A stretch of DNA of 26,775 nucleotides from a virus: positions 1 through 26,775 of the IMG/VR virus record IMGVR_UViG_3300042557_000971. One strand, written 5' to 3'. A program made the position numbers and the translations under genes. Under the pieces are notes generated by a model. It did not search any database. It had not been told where the DNA came from and was given only the letters and a program-made list of their open reading frames with translations. Below are positions 7,458 to 15,294 of the stretch, piece after piece (positions within the stretch are counted from its first letter, which is position 1; every line of letters starts with the position of its first letter).

Positions 7458-8497
7458 ACCAACTTGGCAACAAAGTCTATATTTGCTTCTTGACCAACAG
7501 TTTCTTTATTAACCTCAATCAAAATAATATCATTTGTGTTGAGTTGGATTAAGTCTAAATCAGAACCATAGTAATCGCCATTTATGTAAACATCAAATGA
7601 ATCAACATTTGTTGTACCCATTAAATTTAAATCAATTCGGTAATCAACAATATCACTTAAACTTGTATTACCCGATGTGTAAATAAAATTGAATGGAAAT
7701 TCATTTGGGTTTGGTGGCATAATCTCTGCTCGTTTAGCATTTGCCAAACTTGCATCAACTTCAAATAATTCTAATACTCTACTAACCGCGGGTTTTACTT
7801 GGAACTCTTCTTCGTCAATCAAGTAACCTAACATTGTAAAATCATAACTTTGGACATAATATTTTCTTTTGTCCAAATCCATAACAGAATTATCCGTAAC
7901 GTTATCCATAATGATTGGAACATACTGACCTTTAATAAAGGTATATGCCTGTCTTGATGAAAAAGTTTGCATCACATTTTTATTAAATGTGTTTAACTCT
8001 CTCATTCTATTACAGATTATTTTTACACTATATTTTATATCCACAGGAACAGGTTGGGGGATTGTATAAACATCATACCCTTTTACGTTTCCGTTCCAAG
8101 TAGGAACTGTAGCATAATAAAATTGTTTTCTATTTGGAATAGTATACTGTGTGGATGGATTGGTTCCGTATTTAACTTCAGGATTTCTAACTGTTGTAAT
8201 AAATGGTGGGTTCGTATTGAAGTCAGGGTCTTTGAAGTTCCAAGTTTCAGTAAACTGTGACCAATTTTGTGTTGTGATAATTTTATCAATAACAGGAACT
8301 GTTTTACCCTCAACAACAAGTTTTAAAGAATCCTTAACAAAATCGAGCATACCCCTATCCAAATCAGCGTGTAATACGGACTTTGGTAGATATGTCCCAT
8401 CTTTTTGAATATACTCAAGAAGTTCTCGTCTTCTTTCGGATAAAATTTTTGGTGGAACTAAATCTATGTTTGGTTTTATTTGCTTTGGGAACCCCAT
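7454..8497 (-). CDS. Putative tail sheath stabiliser (T4 gp15-like)
   Basis: A 347-residue protein from the ATG at 8497. A frame extension to 8512 would need a non-ATG start inside the preceding gene. The central part, QPVPVDIKYSVKIICNRMRE, then LNTFNKNVMQTFSSRQAY and a KRKYYVQSYDFTMLGYL segment, resembles the T4-type gp15 tail sheath stabiliser family, which has a P.PV.I.Y.V strand, a helix, and a later hydrophobic GYL strand. In T4, gp15 caps the end of the sheath and tube and links tail to neck. It lies directly upstream of the sheath, in line with the T4 order 13-14-15-(16-17)-18-19, although no terminase genes intervene here. The C-terminal 100 residues look like an added beta domain. 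The family assignment is from remembered pattern only. Confidence 0.5.
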   Translation of the reverse strand: MGFPKQIKPNIDLVPPKILSERRRELLEYIQKDGTYLPKSVLHADLDRGMLDFVKDSLKLVVEGKTVPVIDKIITTQNWSQFTETWNFKDPDFNTNPPFITTVRNPEVKYGTNPSTQYTIPNRKQFYYATVPTWNGNVKGYDVYTIPQPVPVDIKYSVKIICNRMRELNTFNKNVMQTFSSRQAYTFIKGQYVPIIMDNVTDNSVMDLDKRKYYVQSYDFTMLGYLIDEEEFQVKPAVSRVLELFEVDASLANAKRAEIMPPNPNEFPFNFIYTSGNTSLSDIVDYRIDLNLMGTTNVDSFDVYINGDYYGSDLDLIQLNTNDIILIEVNKETVGQEANIDFVAKLV

Positions 8498-8498
8498 A

Positions 8499-8912
8499 TT
8501 AGTTATTAACAATAAAAATTTTATTTTTACGATTTACCATATCAACCGCATTGGCGTGAAATACTGGTTCTTCAGTATCTTTGTAAACAAATGAGTCATA
8601 AACATCGGGCTTATATGTTACAACAATACCGTTTGGTTCTTTAGGGATATTTTCACAAGGGTATTGACAAAAATCTTCCAAGTAACCAATAACAAATGCG
8701 TGAACATTTTTTGATTTTTCACGACGAACTCGGTCTCTACCACCCTTTCTAACTCTGAACTCCACATCACTTAATTTTACAAAGTCGGCGTGCATAATAA
8801 CCTTACCATCAAACGTTACTGAAAAAGTATGTTTGTGTAGGTTATAATACACCATAACTCTTTTACCTAAAAAGGCAGATTCAAATTGTGATTCAGTAAT
8901 TAGTATTTTCAT
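8499..8912 (-). CDS. Unknown 137-residue protein with MKI-ITE N-terminus
   Basis: I do not recognise the family. The protein starts MKILITESQFESAFLG and continues as alternating strands with many basic residues (VRKGGRDRVRREKSKN around residue 55-70), ending NRKNKIFIVNN. No membrane segment, signal peptide or catalytic motif is evident; there are two Cys (FCQYPCEN). The first eight residues match those of the adjacent 98-residue protein (MKIIITERQY), while the rest do not, so the two share a tag-like start. Nine bases separate it from that gene, and its stop lies one base before the ATG of the next gene, so all are likely co-expressed with the neck and tail genes. Confidence 0.7.
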   Translation of the reverse strand: MKILITESQFESAFLGKRVMVYYNLHKHTFSVTFDGKVIMHADFVKLSDVEFRVRKGGRDRVRREKSKNVHAFVIGYLEDFCQYPCENIPKEPNGIVVTYKPDVYDSFVYKDTEEPVFHANAVDMVNRKNKIFIVNN

Positions 8913-8921
8913 ATATTATAA

Positions 8922-9218
8922 TTATTTTGAACAATAGTTATCGTAGGTGTGAATAAAGAAATCCCTAAATTGTGATTGATACCCATTGTCAATAAGATAT
9001 TGATAGATATACTCATATAAATCATCATTACCAATTTGTTCACATAATTGTTCGACAATATTTGCCATTGATGAATCAACATATTCTCTAATTTCATCTT
9101 TACTCCAATAATCACAAACAGAATCACGGTCCAAGTCACTTATGTGTTCATCGACATACCCCAATCTTCGTTGTAGTCTTAACATATTGTATTGTCTCTC
9201 TGTGATGATGATTTTCAT
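8922..9218 (-). CDS. Unknown 98-residue acidic protein with MKI-ITE N-terminus
   Basis: The family is not recognised. It starts MKIIITERQYNMLRLQRRLGY and is then mostly acidic and helical, rich in Asp, Glu and Tyr (DDLYEYIYQYLIDNGYQSQF), ending HTYDNYCSK. Its start overlaps the stop of the upstream 171-residue gene (TAATG), a sign of translational coupling. The N-terminal motif is shared with the following 137-residue protein. T4 prohead protease cuts after the Glu of (I/L)-x-E, and ITE fits that form, so a processed or packaged protein is conceivable but unproven. Confidence 0.7.
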   Translation of the reverse strand: MKIIITERQYNMLRLQRRLGYVDEHISDLDRDSVCDYWSKDEIREYVDSSMANIVEQLCEQIGNDDLYEYIYQYLIDNGYQSQFRDFFIHTYDNYCSK

Positions 9219-9733
9219 TAAAATCCGTCAAATTCATTTACCGTAACCGGGGTTGCGATAATTGTTCTGTAGAATGGTTTGTAACCACCATACGTATGTT
9301 TATTGTCTGAAGTAACCCTTCCATCATCGGCTACAGAGAAATATCTAACCTTATCTTCAGTTAAATAATAACCCAAGTAATCACCAAACATTACATCAAC
9401 ACCAAGTTCATCAAGATAAGATTGGTAAACAGAAAATTTCATATTACCAGGTTCCATTTGTTCAACCCTACTCTGACCTAAGAATTGTGTGGTAGGTGCC
9501 ATAATTTGAACAAGACCCTTAAGTTCAACAGGGGGTAGGTATTTGATACCACCTTCCAAAGCTTCTCCATAAACATCATCAGTATTTGTTTTATATCTGT
9601 CGACTCTATAAAGGATTACGGTAAAGTTCATATCACCCTCTAACCACTCTGAACCCATTGCAATATCAAGGGCATAATCCTCACCACCAAAGAATTTACC
9701 TAATCTTGTAATTGGAACTAATTTTTCTCCCAT
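9218..9733 (-). CDS. Putative neck/head-completion protein (gp14-like)
   Basis: A 171-residue beta-rich protein. Visible segments are NFTVILYRVDRYKTNTDDVYGEAL, GIKYLPPVELKGLVQIM, KFSVYQSYLDELGVDVMFGD, then YYLTEDKVRYFSVADDGRV, and a closing IIATPVTVNEFDGF. The order (a D.VYGEA element, a strand with PPVE, a GD.L.Y turn and a final I.AT.....F.G) resembles T4-type gp14 neck proteins, which are longer (256 residues in T4). Neck proteins close the filled head and receive the tail. Being first in the minus-strand block ahead of the gp15-like gene supports this. Another short head-tail connector would fit equally. The leader has GTATTTATC three bases before the ATG. Confidence 0.4.
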   Translation of the reverse strand: MGEKLVPITRLGKFFGGEDYALDIAMGSEWLEGDMNFTVILYRVDRYKTNTDDVYGEALEGGIKYLPPVELKGLVQIMAPTTQFLGQSRVEQMEPGNMKFSVYQSYLDELGVDVMFGDYLGYYLTEDKVRYFSVADDGRVTSDNKHTYGGYKPFYRTIIATPVTVNEFDGF

Positions 9734-9734
9734 A

Positions 9735-9763
9735 TTGATAAATACAATTATATTGATTATTAT
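9735..9763 (+). promoter_or_regulatory. sigma70-like promoter for the helicase gene
   Basis: TTGATA (9735-9740), 17 bases, then TATTAT (9758-9763), 18 bases before the helicase ATG at 9782. The spacing is ideal for a host housekeeping-type promoter. The region also contains, on the minus strand, GTATTTATC (9745-9737) before the divergent neck-like gene, so the 48-base gap probably serves both directions. Confidence 0.45.
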
Positions 9764-9781
9764 TATGTAAAATGCTTTTTG

Positions 9782-11536
9782 ATGGCAGAACCAAGAACAA
9801 TAGAATCGAAGGCAATCAAGATTTTAGAGGAATACCAAGGGGCCAATAACCACATTATTAACTTAAAAATTAAGTTAGAAAAAAACCCTAAATTTTTCCC
9901 TACAAGAAGCCAATGTGATTACATCTTTGAGAATAAAGATGTTGTACCTAAAGTTGCTCGTAAATGGGTGGTACTTGATTCATACTTTTCACAAAAACTT
10001 GCTGATGATAAATTCTTAATGACCGTCCCCGAAAAAATGTGGGTGGAAAAGATTTTATGTGAAAGAGATAAAGCGTTTCATATTTGGGGAAAGTTTTTTG
10101 AATCCGATGAATTACAAGAATATTGGGTTCCGAAGGCATCTATTATCAAAGACAATAAGGTTAATATTGGTGAAATAGATTATTCAAAATATTCTCATCG
10201 TCCTCCATTGGACCACCAAAAAATTGCAATCGAACAATTATTAAGAAATAAGAAATACATTTTGGCTGATGATATGGGGTTAGGTAAAACTACCTCAACA
10301 ATTATCGCATCATTAGAGACAGGTGCTAAAAAGATTTTAATTATCTGTCCAGCATCTTTAAAGATTAACTGGCAACGAGAATATCAACTTTACAGTAACA
10401 AAACAAGTTATGTTTGTGAAGGTAAAAACTACTCAAGTGAACACGATATTTTGATAATGAATTATGATATTATCAAAAATTTCCACGATACAAAAAACAA
10501 AGAAAAGTCTCAAATTTTTAAAGACAAGTTTGATTTAGTAATCATTGATGAAGCACACTACATTCAAAATGTCCAAGCTCAAAGAACAAAATTAATTAAC
10601 GATATTGTTAAAGATGTTGATAGACTTTGGTTATTAACAGGTACCCCGATGACATCAAGACCAATTAATTATTTTAATTTGTTATCGTTGGTTGACTCTC
10701 CTGTTGCTAAGAATTGGATGGCGTATGTTGTCAGATATTGTGCAGGATATCAGTTCAAAGTAGGACCAAGAAAAGTTTGGAATGTAATGGGAGCGTCTAA
10801 CTTGGAGGAATTAAGAGACCGAACTACAACAACGGTTCTTCGTCGTTTAAAAGAAGACGTTTTAGATTTACCTGATAAAATCATAACACCAGTTTATTTA
10901 CGACTCAAGTCAAAATTGTACGAGGAGGTAATGGGTGATTATTATAATTGGTATGAAAAAAATCCTGACGAGAGTAAAAACTTATCTCTTCAGTTTACAA
11001 AGTTAACTCAAGTTAGACAGGTTATCGCAGATGAAAAAGTTAACCACACAATTGAACTTGCAGAGAACATAATAGAACAAGGAAAAAAAGTTATCATTTT
11101 TTGTAATTTTACAAACTCTTTAGAAAAAATATGTGAACACTTTGGTAAATCTGCGGTGCGTCTTGATGGGTCAATGTCAAAAACGCAAAGACAAGATTCG
11201 GTTGACAGATTCCAAGAAGATGACAAAGTAAAAGTGTTTGTCGGTAATATTAAAGCCGCAGGTGTGGGTATCACACTAACCGCAGCTGAAGCTGTTATTA
11301 TGAACGATTTGTCATTCTTACCGTCTGACCACAGTCAATCTGAGGACCGAGCTTACCGATACGGACAGAAAAATAATGTTTTGGTTTACTACCCAATTTT
11401 TGAAAATACAATCGAAGGAATCATCTATGACATACTCAATAACAAGAAAAAAATTATTGGAACCGTGATGGGTGATACTCAAGATGAAACAAATGTTGTT
11501 GAGGAAATTTTGAAAGAGATTAGTAGAATGAGATAA
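9782..11536 (+). CDS. SNF2-family DNA helicase/translocase
   Basis: A 584-residue protein from the ATG at 9782; a TTG just upstream extends the frame by one codon only. Superfamily 2 motifs are all visible: Walker A DDMGLGKTTST (about residues 163-173), motif Ia LIICPASLKINWQRE, DEAH box IIDEAHYIQN (about 254-263), motif III LLTGTPM, motif V VFVGNIKAAGVGITLTAA, and motif VI QSEDRAYRYGQKN (about 519-531). The RAYRYGQ form is typical of SNF2/SMARCAL1-type translocases, which move on duplex DNA, remodel forks and strip proteins. The N-terminal 130 residues are not recognised and may bind DNA. A role in replication restart or recombination, comparable to UvsW in T4, is likely. It starts the plus-strand operon, behind a sigma70-like promoter. 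Confidence 0.9.
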   Translation: MAEPRTIESKAIKILEEYQGANNHIINLKIKLEKNPKFFPTRSQCDYIFENKDVVPKVARKWVVLDSYFSQKLADDKFLMTVPEKMWVEKILCERDKAFHIWGKFFESDELQEYWVPKASIIKDNKVNIGEIDYSKYSHRPPLDHQKIAIEQLLRNKKYILADDMGLGKTTSTIIASLETGAKKILIICPASLKINWQREYQLYSNKTSYVCEGKNYSSEHDILIMNYDIIKNFHDTKNKEKSQIFKDKFDLVIIDEAHYIQNVQAQRTKLINDIVKDVDRLWLLTGTPMTSRPINYFNLLSLVDSPVAKNWMAYVVRYCAGYQFKVGPRKVWNVMGASNLEELRDRTTTTVLRRLKEDVLDLPDKIITPVYLRLKSKLYEEVMGDYYNWYEKNPDESKNLSLQFTKLTQVRQVIADEKVNHTIELAENIIEQGKKVIIFCNFTNSLEKICEHFGKSAVRLDGSMSKTQRQDSVDRFQEDDKVKVFVGNIKAAGVGITLTAAEAVIMNDLSFLPSDHSQSEDRAYRYGQKNNVLVYYPIFENTIEGIIYDILNNKKKIIGTVMGDTQDETNVVEEILKEISRMR

Positions 11537-11551
11537 AAGTGTATCTTCCTG

Positions 11552-11561
11552 TTATTTATAA
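11552..11561 (+). promoter_or_regulatory. TATTTATA leader motif before the SOD fusion
   Basis: TTATTTATAA on the plus strand, an inverted repeat (TTAT/ATAA) around TT, 16 bases before the ATG at 11578. Its presence in the leader argues for the ATG over a GTG at 11539 in the same frame. Confidence 0.4.
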
Positions 11562-11577
11562 GGAAATATACCTTAAT

Positions 11578-13107
11578 ATGCAACACTTACAAGAATCAGT
11601 AGAAAGAGTTGAAAAACAAATTTTACAAGAACAAAAAAAAGAAGAGGTAAAAGTTTTAATTAACGAAATGAAGAAGATAGGTATTGAAGACCTACCTTAT
11701 GCCTACACAGCCCTGAAAAGATTTATTGACCCCGAAACAATGAATGTTCATTACAACAAACATTACAAGGGTTATGTAAATAAGTTAAATGACTTACTCT
11801 CTAAAAGAAAATCAAAAAACAACGATTTAGAAAAAATCATAAGAAACATTTCAAAGTATCCAAAGGCAGTTAGAGATAATGCAGGTGGGGCGTTTAACCA
11901 CGCATTGTTTTGGAATATGTTATCACCAAAACCGATGAAAGTTGGTAATGATATTAAACAAAGAATCATAAAAGATTTTGGTAGTTTTGATAGATTCAAA
12001 AAAGAATTTGAAAAAATTGCAACAGAAAGATTTGGTTCAGGTTGGGTTTGGTTGATTATTACTAAAAAAAATACTCTAAAGGTGATGTCCACTCCAAACC
12101 AAGACAATCCACTAATGAATGTTATTGAGGATGGGGGATTCCCATTGTTAGGTTTAGACTTATGGGAACACGCTTACTATCTAAAATACAAAAACAAAAG
12201 AGACGAATACATTAAAAACTTTTGGACCGCAGTTAATTGGGATTTTGTCGAGGGGTTATACAAGATGAGGTCTGAGACTCGTTTAACTGAAATAAAAGAA
12301 GTTAAAGGTTTAATCTTGGAAGGTAAATCTGAAAGTTGTTCTAAAGAAGAAAAAGATTTTTACCGAGTTTTATTTAGTGTTAATGAAAATGTTGTTGAGG
12401 TTTACAAGAACACAATTAATAAAATAATTAAAAGAAAATTTGCTGACAAGTGGTTCCCTTATTCTAAAGGTGAATTAGCGGGTGTATACAATTTAGAAAA
12501 AGAAGGTCGTTCAGATATAAATTATTTAAACACAAACTACACCGTAATTTGTCCATTAATAAAAGATATTAATAAAGTTATTACTCGTTCAGGTCAAGAA
12601 CCAATATCATTTGCGGTACCACCACAAAATCAAGTTGCAGAAATGAAAAGACTCTGTAACTATATTGAAAAATATCAGGACAGAATTTTTGACCCAAAAA
12701 GTGCAACATTCCAAAATATGATGTCGTTATTACTTCGTACAAATGAACAAGGGTCTAAACGAGAAGAATTTGCAAAAAAAGTAATTACCGAAAAAATACC
12801 AAATTCAAAAGTTGTTACAACTGCAGGGTCTGGTTCAGTCAAAGATGCCGTCCAAAAAATTGACTTAGAAGTTTTCATAAATGGTCAAAAAAATACTTGT
12901 CAGGTAAAGGGTTTTATGGAATTAAAACCTGCCGATGGTAAAATAGTTATTATTGGTAGTGGTGAAGTAAGATACTATAATGTTGATTGGATGGTGTTTG
13001 TTAACATAAAAATGAGAAGAGTTGTTATCTTCAGAAACACACCAAATATTGTTATGGGAGAGTATGTTTTTGATGAGTCAGATTTGATTTACAACTTAAA
13101 CCTTTAA
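11578..13107 (+). CDS. Fe/Mn superoxide dismutase fused to a nuclease-like C-terminal domain
   Basis: A 509-residue protein from the ATG at 11578. Residues 35-228 form a complete Fe/Mn SOD: the first helix has MNVHYNKHYKGYVNKLN (ligand His58), then DNAGGAFNHALFWNML (His108), GSGWVWLI, and GLDLWEHAYYLKYKNKR (Asp194, His198), so all four metal ligands are present. SODs of this family convert superoxide to peroxide and oxygen. Residues 229-509 are unrelated. Near the end, Glu397 (REEFAKK), Asp429 (KIDLEVFING) and Gln442-x-Lys444 (CQVKGF) are spaced like a PD-(D/E)xK nuclease core with Gln in place of Glu. Typical SODs are about 200 residues, so this is a fusion. It is in an operon with the helicase and a neck protein, and its TATTTATA leader suggests late expression. 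The nuclease call is inference. Confidence 0.85.
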   Translation: MQHLQESVERVEKQILQEQKKEEVKVLINEMKKIGIEDLPYAYTALKRFIDPETMNVHYNKHYKGYVNKLNDLLSKRKSKNNDLEKIIRNISKYPKAVRDNAGGAFNHALFWNMLSPKPMKVGNDIKQRIIKDFGSFDRFKKEFEKIATERFGSGWVWLIITKKNTLKVMSTPNQDNPLMNVIEDGGFPLLGLDLWEHAYYLKYKNKRDEYIKNFWTAVNWDFVEGLYKMRSETRLTEIKEVKGLILEGKSESCSKEEKDFYRVLFSVNENVVEVYKNTINKIIKRKFADKWFPYSKGELAGVYNLEKEGRSDINYLNTNYTVICPLIKDINKVITRSGQEPISFAVPPQNQVAEMKRLCNYIEKYQDRIFDPKSATFQNMMSLLLRTNEQGSKREEFAKKVITEKIPNSKVVTTAGSGSVKDAVQKIDLEVFINGQKNTCQVKGFMELKPADGKIVIIGSGEVRYYNVDWMVFVNIKMRRVVIFRNTPNIVMGEYVFDESDLIYNLNL

Positions 13108-13111
13108 TAAA

Positions 13112-13121
13112 CTATTTATAG
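13112..13121 (+). promoter_or_regulatory. TATTTATA leader motif before the gp13-like gene
   Basis: CTATTTATAG on the plus strand ends two bases before the ATG at 13124. This closeness makes a conventional -10 element for this gene unlikely unless the mRNA is nearly leaderless, and argues for a translation or processing signal. Confidence 0.4.
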
Positions 13122-13123
13122 GT

Positions 13124-14242
13124 ATGGCAGCAATTCCAGAACCAGAAAGAAGTAAAATTTATACGAGAATTAAACATCAGTTAGGTGCACCACTTAGAAG
13201 TGTTGAACTTGAAGATGAAATGATGGACTCGTTAATGGAACTATCAATCCAAGACTATGAACAATATGTTTTAGATTGGTTAATAGAATCTCAATGGGTT
13301 AACTTGGTTAACCTTAATATGAGTGAAAAATCAGTTGCAAACGCACTAATTACAAGAACATTTAATCTTGAGGACCAATACACCTATGCATATTCAAAGA
13401 TTGTTGGTCTACAAACAGTTGGTCCTTGGGTTCTTAAAAAAGATTACTTTATTCTTAGTGCCAACACACAAACTTATGAGATACCAGCAGGTCGTGAGGT
13501 AAACGAATTACTATGGTTTTCAAACCAACCTTGGCAAAACGTGGCTCTTTGGGGTACCGCTGATTTTGGTTTTGCAGGCGTAGGTCTTGGTGGTAACCAA
13601 GCGGGTTATGCACAATATGGTAACGCAGGTTCGTACTTTATGATGAGTGGTTTTGACTACCTAATTAGATATCAAGAAGTAAATATTCTTAACCGAATCT
13701 TAGGTGGTTCATTAACCTATAGAATTACAGGATTACCGGACGGTAAAAAAATGGTTCATTTGTATAATACACCTGGTGGTAATTTTAACTGGAGTAACTA
13801 TTCTGAATACGCAGGTAAAGCCGTATGGTATTGGTATTATGATGTTGATGGTGATAGTAGAAAAGATTGTTTAAGAGACAATCCTGACGTTATCAAATTA
13901 CCTTCAGACGTTCCAATCGAAGACTTAAGTTGGGAAGATTTAAATGCTCCCGCACAACAATGGGTTAGAAGATGGTTTACCGCTTACTGTAAAGAAACTT
14001 TAGCGAGAGTTAGAGGAAAATACTCAGGTAATTTAAAAACCCCTGATAGTGAACTTGTAATGGATTATCAGTCACTTTTAACTGAAGCTAAAGACGAAAA
14101 GACTAAATTAGACGAAGAATTAAAAGCAAGACTTGAAAGATTACGTCCTGAAAAACAAATGGAAAAAGAAGCTCTAACGGCAGAAAACCTGAATAAACAA
14201 ATGAAATTTAGGGCAATGCCTCGTCAAATTTATGTTATCTAA
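13124..14242 (+). CDS. Putative neck protein / head-tail connector (T4 gp13-like)
   Basis: A 372-residue protein (T4 gp13 is 309). The N-terminus, YTRIKHQLGAPLRSVELEDE followed by SLMELSIQDYEQYVLDWLIE, has the R..LG.P...VEL.DE.....L..SI..Y pattern of T4-type gp13 neck/connector proteins. The middle has a Gly/Ala/Phe-rich beta stretch (GFAGVGLGGNQAGYAQYGNAG) and a YRITGLPDGKKMVHLYNTPG strand pair. The end is a long charged helix (EAKDEKTKLDEELKARLERL) likely to be a coiled coil. Connector proteins bind below the portal and hold DNA in the head until the tail attaches. It is on the opposite strand to the other neck and tail genes, which is unlike T4. Confidence 0.5.
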   Translation: MAAIPEPERSKIYTRIKHQLGAPLRSVELEDEMMDSLMELSIQDYEQYVLDWLIESQWVNLVNLNMSEKSVANALITRTFNLEDQYTYAYSKIVGLQTVGPWVLKKDYFILSANTQTYEIPAGREVNELLWFSNQPWQNVALWGTADFGFAGVGLGGNQAGYAQYGNAGSYFMMSGFDYLIRYQEVNILNRILGGSLTYRITGLPDGKKMVHLYNTPGGNFNWSNYSEYAGKAVWYWYYDVDGDSRKDCLRDNPDVIKLPSDVPIEDLSWEDLNAPAQQWVRRWFTAYCKETLARVRGKYSGNLKTPDSELVMDYQSLLTEAKDEKTKLDEELKARLERLRPEKQMEKEALTAENLNKQMKFRAMPRQIYVI

Positions 14243-14244
14243 TT

Positions 14245-14580
14245 ATGGCGGTTATTAAAAGTATTCCATCCCAAAGAATTATTAACGGACAAGTTCAAGA
14301 AACTTCCGAAATATCAATCGTATCTGAAGCTTACTATGACACTGCAGGAGAATCTTGTGTTGTTGTAAAAAGTGTGGATAATTCTAAATTAAGATTAAAT
14401 AGTACAACTACTGACCACGTAGTCGTTAAAGCATTAACTAAAGTTTTAGTTATACCTGATATTGGTAGAGTTGATGAAGCTTATGATGAGATTATGTTAG
14501 ATTGGGGCGCTTGTGTTGAGTTTAGATTCTGTGCAGGTAATTGGTATATCTTATCATCAGATGGATTAAAACAATCTTAA
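14245..14580 (+). CDS. Small beta-rich probable virion protein
   Basis: A 111-residue protein not assigned to a named family. It is almost all short strands: ISIVSEAYYDTAGESCVVV, KLRLNSTTTDHVVVKALTKV, then IMLDWGACVEFRFCAGNWYI and LSSDGLKQS at the end. The ending (E.....GNWYILSSDG) is the kind seen on beta-sandwich phage surface proteins and fibre heads. It starts two bases after the stop of the gp13-like gene, so the two are coupled and probably both structural. A small decoration, head or neck fibre component is a reasonable guess. Confidence 0.6.
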   Translation: MAVIKSIPSQRIINGQVQETSEISIVSEAYYDTAGESCVVVKSVDNSKLRLNSTTTDHVVVKALTKVLVIPDIGRVDEAYDEIMLDWGACVEFRFCAGNWYILSSDGLKQS

Positions 14581-14616
14581 TATTCAATTTTTTTAGATTA
14601 ATCATATTTTTTTTCT

Positions 14617-15294
14617 ATGAGAATAGAAAATATTAATGAAGTCCCAATTTTAATCCATACAATGGATGCCTACTCTACATATTGGGACACTTGGTACCAT
14701 TTATTTAAAAAATACACTACAAATCACGGACCAATTTACTTCTTAACTGAAGAAAAAGAACCTTCATTTGTTAATGAAGTTAACCACATTAAATCAGGTA
14801 AAGGTGAGTGGGGATATAGACTCAAAAAAGGTTTTGAACAAGTTCCTTCTGATATTCTATTTTATATGCAAGAAGACAATTGGGCGTATGCACCATTTGA
14901 ATTTAAACAAGAATATTTGGACAAGTTTTATGAACTTGATATACACTCATTGAGATTTCATAAATGTGCTTGGGGTGAAATCAATTATGTTTCAGTTGAA
15001 GATAATCTATTTAGGTATACTCAAAATTCACGGTATTTAATGGGACATCAAATGGGTCTTTGGGATAAAAATTTCTTTAAATCAAACGTGTTAGATACTG
15101 ACAATCCTTGGAGTAGTGAGTTGGAAGGAACACCAAGATGGTATGATACTGACCATAGAATTTATCAATACGACATCGCTTGGTATTGGTCTACTTGTAG
15201 AAGAGGTGAATTACAGAATATTGGTAGAGAGATATTAAGTAATAATGGTATCACAGAATTTGATGATACCCCCATTCCACGTCAATCAAACTAA
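14617..15294 (+). CDS. Glycosyltransferase-like protein (GT-A type)
   Basis: A 225-residue protein. It starts with a strand VPILIHTMDAYSTYWDTWY, then GPIYFLTEEKEPSFVNEV, and a core segment SDILFYMQEDNWAYAPFEF in which QEDN replaces the metal-binding DxD of GT-A enzymes. RLKKGFEQVPSDILFYMQED is the usual helix-strand-acidic arrangement. The remainder holds many Trp and Tyr (GHQMGLWDKNFF, DIAWYWSTCRRGEL). It probably transfers a sugar from a nucleotide sugar, as the four glycosyltransferase genes at 18775-23306 do. It ends the plus-strand operon and shares four bases at the stop with the convergent HsdS-like gene. Substrate is unknown, and its place after structural genes hints at a virion glycoprotein. 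Confidence 0.6.
   Translation: MRIENINEVPILIHTMDAYSTYWDTWYHLFKKYTTNHGPIYFLTEEKEPSFVNEVNHIKSGKGEWGYRLKKGFEQVPSDILFYMQEDNWAYAPFEFKQEYLDKFYELDIHSLRFHKCAWGEINYVSVEDNLFRYTQNSRYLMGHQMGLWDKNFFKSNVLDTDNPWSSELEGTPRWYDTDHRIYQYDIAWYWSTCRRGELQNIGREILSNNGITEFDDTPIPRQSN

Noticed and set aside
8909-9139. 76-residue minus-strand frame overlapping the 98-residue gene
   Set aside because: It overlaps a gene with a coupled TAATG start and an MKI-ITE motif shared with its neighbour; it is a shadow.
11539-11577. GTG at 11539 as start of the SOD fusion
   Set aside because: The ATG at 11578 has a leader with the TATTTATA motif, while the extra 13 residues (YLPVIYKEIY...) are simply the translated leader.
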